This document shows, in pieces, positions 23,568 through 27,003 of a DNA stretch of 27,003 bases (position 1 is the first letter of the stretch; every line of letters begins with the position of its first letter). Under the pieces are notes generated by a model, which had not been told where the DNA came from, searched no databases, and worked only from the letters and a program-made list of their open reading frames with translations. The position numbers and the translations under genes are program-made. This DNA comes from Chloroflexota bacterium (GTDB taxonomy: Bacteria; Chloroflexota; Ktedonobacteria; Ktedonobacterales; Ktedonobacteraceae): the NCBI GenBank assembly GCA_902810755.1, contig CADDYT010000078.1, positions 1 to 27,003 on the forward strand, in the 5' to 3' direction.

Positions 23568-25145
23568 TTATGGATGCGTCCACGTAGACCAGCCTGTGTC
23601 GTATTGCAGGCCGCTCTTCTGGTACGTGAACGAGTATTGCAGGGTCTCGCCGGAGGTCATGCCGCTGACGGTGTAGACCCACTGGCCAGTGCCGCTGTTG
23701 TAGCTCATCTGCACATTTTGCTGGCCGTTACCGCCGGGGATGTAGTGCAGGATGACGTAGCCCGCCGTCCAGCCGCAGGGTTGGAACCAGGGCTGGGCGG
23801 TGCTGCTGCCAGTGCTGGTCACGCCATCAAGGAAGCTGCCGGAGGTGCAGGATGGCGTCGGCGTCGGTGTGGGCGTGGATGAGGAAGAGGTTGAGTACCA
23901 GCCCGTGTCGTATTGCACTCCACTCTGCTGATAGGTGAACGCATATTGCACCGTCTCGCCCGGACTCAGGCCGTTGACAGTATACTCCCAGCGCGCCGTA
24001 CTGCTGTTGTAGCTCATCTGCACATTTTGCTGGCCGTTACCGCCGGGGATGTAGTGCAGGATGACGTAGCCCGCTGTCCAGCCGCAGGGCTGGAACCAGA
24101 ACAGGTCAGAGGTCGAACCGACCTGCGCGCCCTGCGTGAAGCCGCCGCCGGTGCAGCCGCCGCCGGAGGTGGGCGTTGGCGTCGGCGTGGTGGCCGAGCC
24201 GTTGGCGGTGTAGACGCGCACATAGTCGACGAGCATGGGAACGCCGGATTGCGTGGCGGAGGTCGGCGTCGTACAGCCACAAACGCCGTTGGGGAAGCCG
24301 CCGCCCATTGCCACATCGAGGATCACATAGAAGGGATGATCGACCGCATTTGTCCAGGTTGTCGCCGGAACCTGGCTGGCGTTGACGGTGAAGTAGTTGA
24401 CGCCGTCCAGATACCAGCGAATCTGCTCAGGGGAGACGCTGCGGTCGATGATCTCGGTGTAGGTATGGTAGCCGGTCTGGCAGCCTGAACATGGCTGCTT
24501 GCCGCTGCCAATGCCGTTTGGCTCGTTGCAGGGGCCGCCGGGGTCGGTGCCGCAGTGCAGCGTGCCGTAGACCGAACTCAGCCCGTTGACATCTTCCAGG
24601 ATGTCGATTTCACCATCATTGGGCCAGTTGTGATCGGTGCGATAGGGCGTGCCGAGCGTCCAGAAGGCAGGCCAGTAGCCGAGGGCCGCGTTGCCGGAGA
24701 CGTTGGGCTGCTGAATCGAGGCGGTAATTTCCAGTTCGCCACCGGCGGGCGCGCCGAAGTTATCCTGCACCGTCTCGATGCGCCCGGAAGTCCAGTTGCC
24801 GCTGGAGTCGCGCACCGGCGTGATTTTCAGATGCCCATTGCCATCCAGCGAGACGTTGGTGGTACTGTTTGTCATCGTCTCGATCTCACCGGTTCCCCAA
24901 CCCGTTCCCGTGTCATAGATCCACGTGTTGGTGTTGACGCCCGAACCGGCGCTGCCGTTGAATTCTTCATCGAATATCTGGTTCCAGGAAGCCGCCCTGG
25001 CCGTTGGCGTCCTGTCCAGTTGCAGAAAACTCAGCGCGGCCACCACCAGTGAAGCAATGATGAGCAGGGCCGCGCATTGAAACGCGAGGTGGCTGTAGGG
25101 CGAGCGGCTGGCGCTCGTCTCCGGGCCAGAAACATGTTTCCGCAT
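23568..25145 (-). CDS. Secreted GH16 endo-beta-glucanase with two C-terminal carbohydrate-binding modules
   Basis: This 525-residue exported protein has a hydrophobic signal/anchor at about 22-43 ending near TARA-AS. The GH16 domain spans about 55-312. Its catalytic motif GEIDILE holds nucleophile E179, D181 and acid/base E184, in the E-x-D-x-x-E form of laminarinase-type enzymes. Two modules of about 75 residues follow at 345-418 and 452-525, each after a PTPTPT linker and each with WFQPCGWTAGYVILHYIPGG. They resemble beta-1,3-glucan-binding CBM56-type modules; that family call is by eye. Likely action is cleavage of beta-1,3- or mixed-linked glucan outside the cell. GAAGGAG precedes the ATG. 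A LacI-type palindrome sits just upstream, and a lacI gene lies upstream on the same strand. Confidence 0.9.
   Translation of the reverse strand: MRKHVSGPETSASRSPYSHLAFQCAALLIIASLVVAALSFLQLDRTPTARAASWNQIFDEEFNGSAGSGVNTNTWIYDTGTGWGTGEIETMTNSTTNVSLDGNGHLKITPVRDSSGNWTSGRIETVQDNFGAPAGGELEITASIQQPNVSGNAALGYWPAFWTLGTPYRTDHNWPNDGEIDILEDVNGLSSVYGTLHCGTDPGGPCNEPNGIGSGKQPCSGCQTGYHTYTEIIDRSVSPEQIRWYLDGVNYFTVNASQVPATTWTNAVDHPFYVILDVAMGGGFPNGVCGCTTPTSATQSGVPMLVDYVRVYTANGSATTPTPTPTSGGGCTGGGFTQGAQVGSTSDLFWFQPCGWTAGYVILHYIPGGNGQQNVQMSYNSSTARWEYTVNGLSPGETVQYAFTYQQSGVQYDTGWYSTSSSSTPTPTPTPSCTSGSFLDGVTSTGSSTAQPWFQPCGWTAGYVILHYIPGGNGQQNVQMSYNSGTGQWVYTVSGMTSGETLQYSFTYQKSGLQYDTGWSTWTHP
23694..24099 (-). repeat. Near-identical repeats inside the two binding modules
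   Basis: The 97 bases at 23694-23790 match 24003-24099 with two differences, both silent. They encode the same WFQPCGWTAGYVILHY and GGNGQQNVQMSYNS stretch in each module. Neighbouring parts of the modules diverge more, so recent duplication or gene conversion is likely. Confidence 0.88.
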
Positions 25146-25159
25146 TGATCGCTCCTTCT

Positions 25160-25175
25160 CCGATAGCGTTATCGG
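25160..25175. promoter_or_regulatory. LacI-type operator candidate upstream of GH16 gene
   Basis: CCGATAGCGTTATCGG is a palindrome with 6-base arms and a central CG, the form of many LacI-family operators. It lies 14 bases upstream of the GH16 start, just ahead of the Shine-Dalgarno. Confidence 0.5.
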
Positions 25176-25262
25176 ATCTGCATGTACACACTCTCAGAAA
25201 ATGCCTGTCAAAACATCCAGATCACCAGCCCCATCCCAACACCACCCCACACCACAGCACCC

Positions 25263-25407
25263 CAGGCCACCCGCAAGGGCCATCCCCACAAGCGTTCTCT
25301 TCTGGCCGCCACAGGCCACCCGCAAGGGATGGCCCTACTATATACGATGCTTCGTGCCGCCTGCGCAGCTTGCGCGTATAGTAGGGCCACCCCTTGCGGG
25401 TGGCCTG
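25263..25407. repeat. Family A palindromic repeat, copy 3, plus a lone half-copy
   Basis: Arms 25312-25342 and 25377-25407 pair over 31 bases with one mismatch, and CGCCA flanks both ends (25307-25311 and 25408-25412). A lone left arm of the same family (CAGGCCACCCGCAAGGG) begins at 25263. Outside this repeat and the GH16 operator candidate, the 25146-25628 gap contains nothing I can assign. Confidence 0.9.
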
Positions 25408-25628
25408 CGCCACGCGCATCTGCTCGCGCTCGCCCTTGCTCACGCTTGCCCCGGCTGGCGTTCTCGACCGGGGGAACGGCCACTCCCTGTTCCCCGGCAA
25501 TCTTGTCGAACAGTGCCTTCATCACCTCCTTCCGCCTGCTTCAAAAAGGACAAAAAGACAATATGACGACAGGATGTGCTTACTCATACGTCGCCTCTGC
25601 ATACAAAAAACTGTCTCTATGGTATGCA

Positions 25629-26732
25629 CTATGGGCCGACGAGCGGCTCGCGTACCGCGCCGGTAGAGGCTCTGACTACCAGGCTGGTGGGTAGCTGGAT
25701 ACGAACCGGCTCGCCCGTCCGTGCGCCTTCAAAGGTATATTTCGGCGGCTCATGGCGCTGCCCCTTGCCAATGCGATGATCGGGGTCGATCATAGTTAAA
25801 AGAACCCCGGTCGCTTGATAGCCCATCTCGACGAAGGGCTGGCGTATGGTGGTCAGCGGCGGGCGCATGTGAGCGGAAAGGATATTATCATCAAAGCCAA
25901 GCACGGTGAGGTCTTCCGGCACATGGATGCCTTGCTGCTCCGCGTATTCCAGCACGCCGTAGGCCATCTGGTCGTTGGCGGCAAAGATGGCGCTGGGCCA
26001 CGTGGCGCGCTCGCGGGAAAGCAGTTGCTCGGCGCACTGCCTGCCGCCCACCGGCTCAAACGTTCCCTGCACCAGCAAGTCCGGGTCGGGCGTGATGCCT
26101 GCATCCTCTAATGCCTGGCGGTATCCTTCGTAGCGTTCAACGGCACAGTAGTAGTGGCGGGGTCCCATGATATGGGCAATGCGGCGGTGTCCAAGCTCGA
26201 TCAGGTAGCGGGTCGCTTCATAGGCGCTGGCTCTGTTATCAATGCCGATCCAGGGGATACGCGTTGGTTCGGCCTGGTCATCGATCACCACCATAGGTAG
26301 CCCGCGCTGGAAATGCTGGACGAGGTGCGGCGACAGGTCGCCGGGGAAAATCGCCAGCAGACCGGCGGCCATACGCAGAGCCAGAATGCGATCGAGGATC
26401 TCGGAATGGCTGCGCTCCACATTGAAGAAGTTAATACTGTAGAGGACGATTTCATAGGCGGTGTTTTCGATATATTCGGCCACGCCGCGCATGATTTCGG
26501 GGACAGAGGGCCAGACCAGCGGCGGGGCCAGCACGCCGATCAGCCGCGTGCGCCCGCCGGCAAGGCCAATAGCGGTCACGTTGGGGACGAAGTTGTACTC
26601 CTGAATAATGCGCATGACGCGCTCTCTCAGCGCCGGGTTGACGGTGGGGTTGTTATTCAGCACCCGCGAGACCGTCGCCTTTGAAACGCCCGCCAGGCGA
26701 GCAATATCCTGGATGGTCAATTTCTCCTGCAT
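25629..26732 (-). CDS. LacI-family transcriptional regulator
   Basis: This 367-residue repressor-type protein has a LacI helix-turn-helix and hinge at residues 1-60 (TIQDIARLAGVSKATVSRVLNNNPTVNPALRERV). The periplasmic-binding-protein-like sensor domain follows (LIGVLAP, GLPMVVIDDQ, GIDNRASAYEATRYLIELGHRRIAHIMG, AIFAANDQMAYGVLEYAEQQGIHVPEDLTVLGFDD). It probably senses a sugar. Its own promoter holds a perfect palindrome between -35 and -10, consistent with autorepression. Likely targets are the divergent gene to the right and perhaps the GH16 gene on its left. Confidence 0.95.
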   Translation of the reverse strand: MQEKLTIQDIARLAGVSKATVSRVLNNNPTVNPALRERVMRIIQEYNFVPNVTAIGLAGGRTRLIGVLAPPLVWPSVPEIMRGVAEYIENTAYEIVLYSINFFNVERSHSEILDRILALRMAAGLLAIFPGDLSPHLVQHFQRGLPMVVIDDQAEPTRIPWIGIDNRASAYEATRYLIELGHRRIAHIMGPRHYYCAVERYEGYRQALEDAGITPDPDLLVQGTFEPVGGRQCAEQLLSRERATWPSAIFAANDQMAYGVLEYAEQQGIHVPEDLTVLGFDDNILSAHMRPPLTTIRQPFVEMGYQATGVLLTMIDPDHRIGKGQRHEPPKYTFEGARTGEPVRIQLPTSLVVRASTGAVREPLVGP

Positions 26733-26828
26733 GCCTTCGTCCCTGTCTCCTTACCTGTTCCCGGCAATGGGGCGAAATAACGCGCTATTACGGTAGAGAA
26801 CGGGCAAGAGCCAACTTTCTCTGTAAAA

Positions 26829-26857
26829 ACTATAATCCAGAAACCGGTTTCTGTCAA
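26829..26857 (-). promoter_or_regulatory. lacI promoter with operator in the spacer
   Basis: On the minus strand TTGACA (26852-26857), a 17-base spacer and TATAGT (26829-26834) form a strong promoter for the LacI-family gene. The 16-base perfect palindrome CAGAAACCGGTTTCTG (26838-26853) fills most of the spacer and enters the -35. Confidence 0.8.
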
Positions 26858-26892
26858 GGGCATGTTTGCTATAGCACAATTTCGCCCCCTCA

Positions 26893-26921
26893 TTGTCAGG
26901 AAGGGGCGGCTGTGGTACTAT
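26893..26921 (+). promoter_or_regulatory. Possible divergent promoter at right edge
   Basis: TTGTCA (26893-26898), a 17-base spacer and TACTAT (26916-26921) would drive a gene starting near 26961. It lies about 40 bases from the lacI operator, so it could be controlled by it. Confidence 0.45.
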
Positions 26922-26960
26922 ACACCAGAGAAAATTTTTCGGGGATAGCAGCGGAATACT

Positions 26961-27003
26961 ATGGAATTTGAGACAACACTGACGGGCCATGAACCGGTAG
27001 CAC
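26961..27003 (+). CDS. Start of a possible divergent gene, cut by window edge
   Basis: An ATG at 26961 opens 14 codons (MEFETTLTGHEPVA) to the end of the window, 35-40 bases after a plausible promoter. The Shine-Dalgarno is weak (GCGGA). A gene divergent from a LacI regulator is usually its sugar-use target, but the fragment is too short to identify. Confidence 0.35.
   Translation, partial: MEFETTLTGHEPVA

Noticed and set aside
25263..25407. Possible CRISPR-like array from repeated CACCCGCAAGGG units
   Set aside because: Units are inverted arms of hairpins, not direct repeats with regular spacers, and no cas gene is present.

Overview
The window looks like chromosomal DNA from a G+C-rich, soil-type filamentous member of the Chloroflexota, most likely class Ktedonobacteria. 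This placement is inferred from content: a secreted RHS/YD-repeat protein of the kind common there, an ETF plus membrane CCG-type iron-sulfur oxidoreductase pair, a DUF983 protein, a BTAD/TPR regulator, a GH16 glucanase with PT-rich linkers, and many long perfect hairpins between genes. No marker in the window fixes the species.

Layout. 1-2064 (minus) is a secreted RHS/YD-repeat gene whose reading frame is broken twice and which runs off the left edge. 2427-6850 (plus) carries etfB, etfA, a small orphan antitoxin-like gene, and a membrane-bound ETF:quinone oxidoreductase-like protein. Convergent to it, 6918-9833 (minus) carries a secreted allene-oxide-cyclase-like barrel protein, a P-loop kinase, an acyl-CoA dehydrogenase and a DUF983 protein. 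10168-11234 is a visibly AT-richer patch with a PD-(D/E)XK nuclease-like gene and a small XRE regulator. 11481-18547 (plus) is the conserved translation cluster nusA, ylxR/rnpM, infB, rbfA, nrnA, truB, without rimP or ribF at its ends. 18711-23409 holds a small coiled-coil protein, a BTAD/TPR regulator, a class I methyltransferase and an RlmA-like 23S rRNA methyltransferase. 23568-26732 (minus) holds a secreted GH16 beta-glucanase with two near-identical C-terminal binding modules, then a LacI-family regulator. A divergent gene may begin at 26961.

How the genes fit together. The acyl-CoA dehydrogenase, EtfAB and the membrane CCG/4Fe-4S protein form a plausible chain that passes electrons from acyl-CoA oxidation to menaquinone. 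The nusA-truB block serves transcription elongation, RNA processing, translation initiation and 30S maturation. The GH16 enzyme and LacI regulator suggest controlled use of an extracellular beta-1,3-glucan; the lacI promoter carries a perfect operator-like palindrome between its -35 and -10.

The signal least explained by the genes is a set of long, nearly perfect inverted repeats (arms of about 25-36 bp). They fall into at least two sequence families and sit in almost every larger gap, including inside the infB-rbfA intergenic space. I found no CRISPR array, tRNA, rRNA or complete insertion sequence, and no clear multi-gene system that I would call new. The best leads are the hairpin families, the long structured infB leader with its own promoter, and the operator-in-spacer promoter of lacI.
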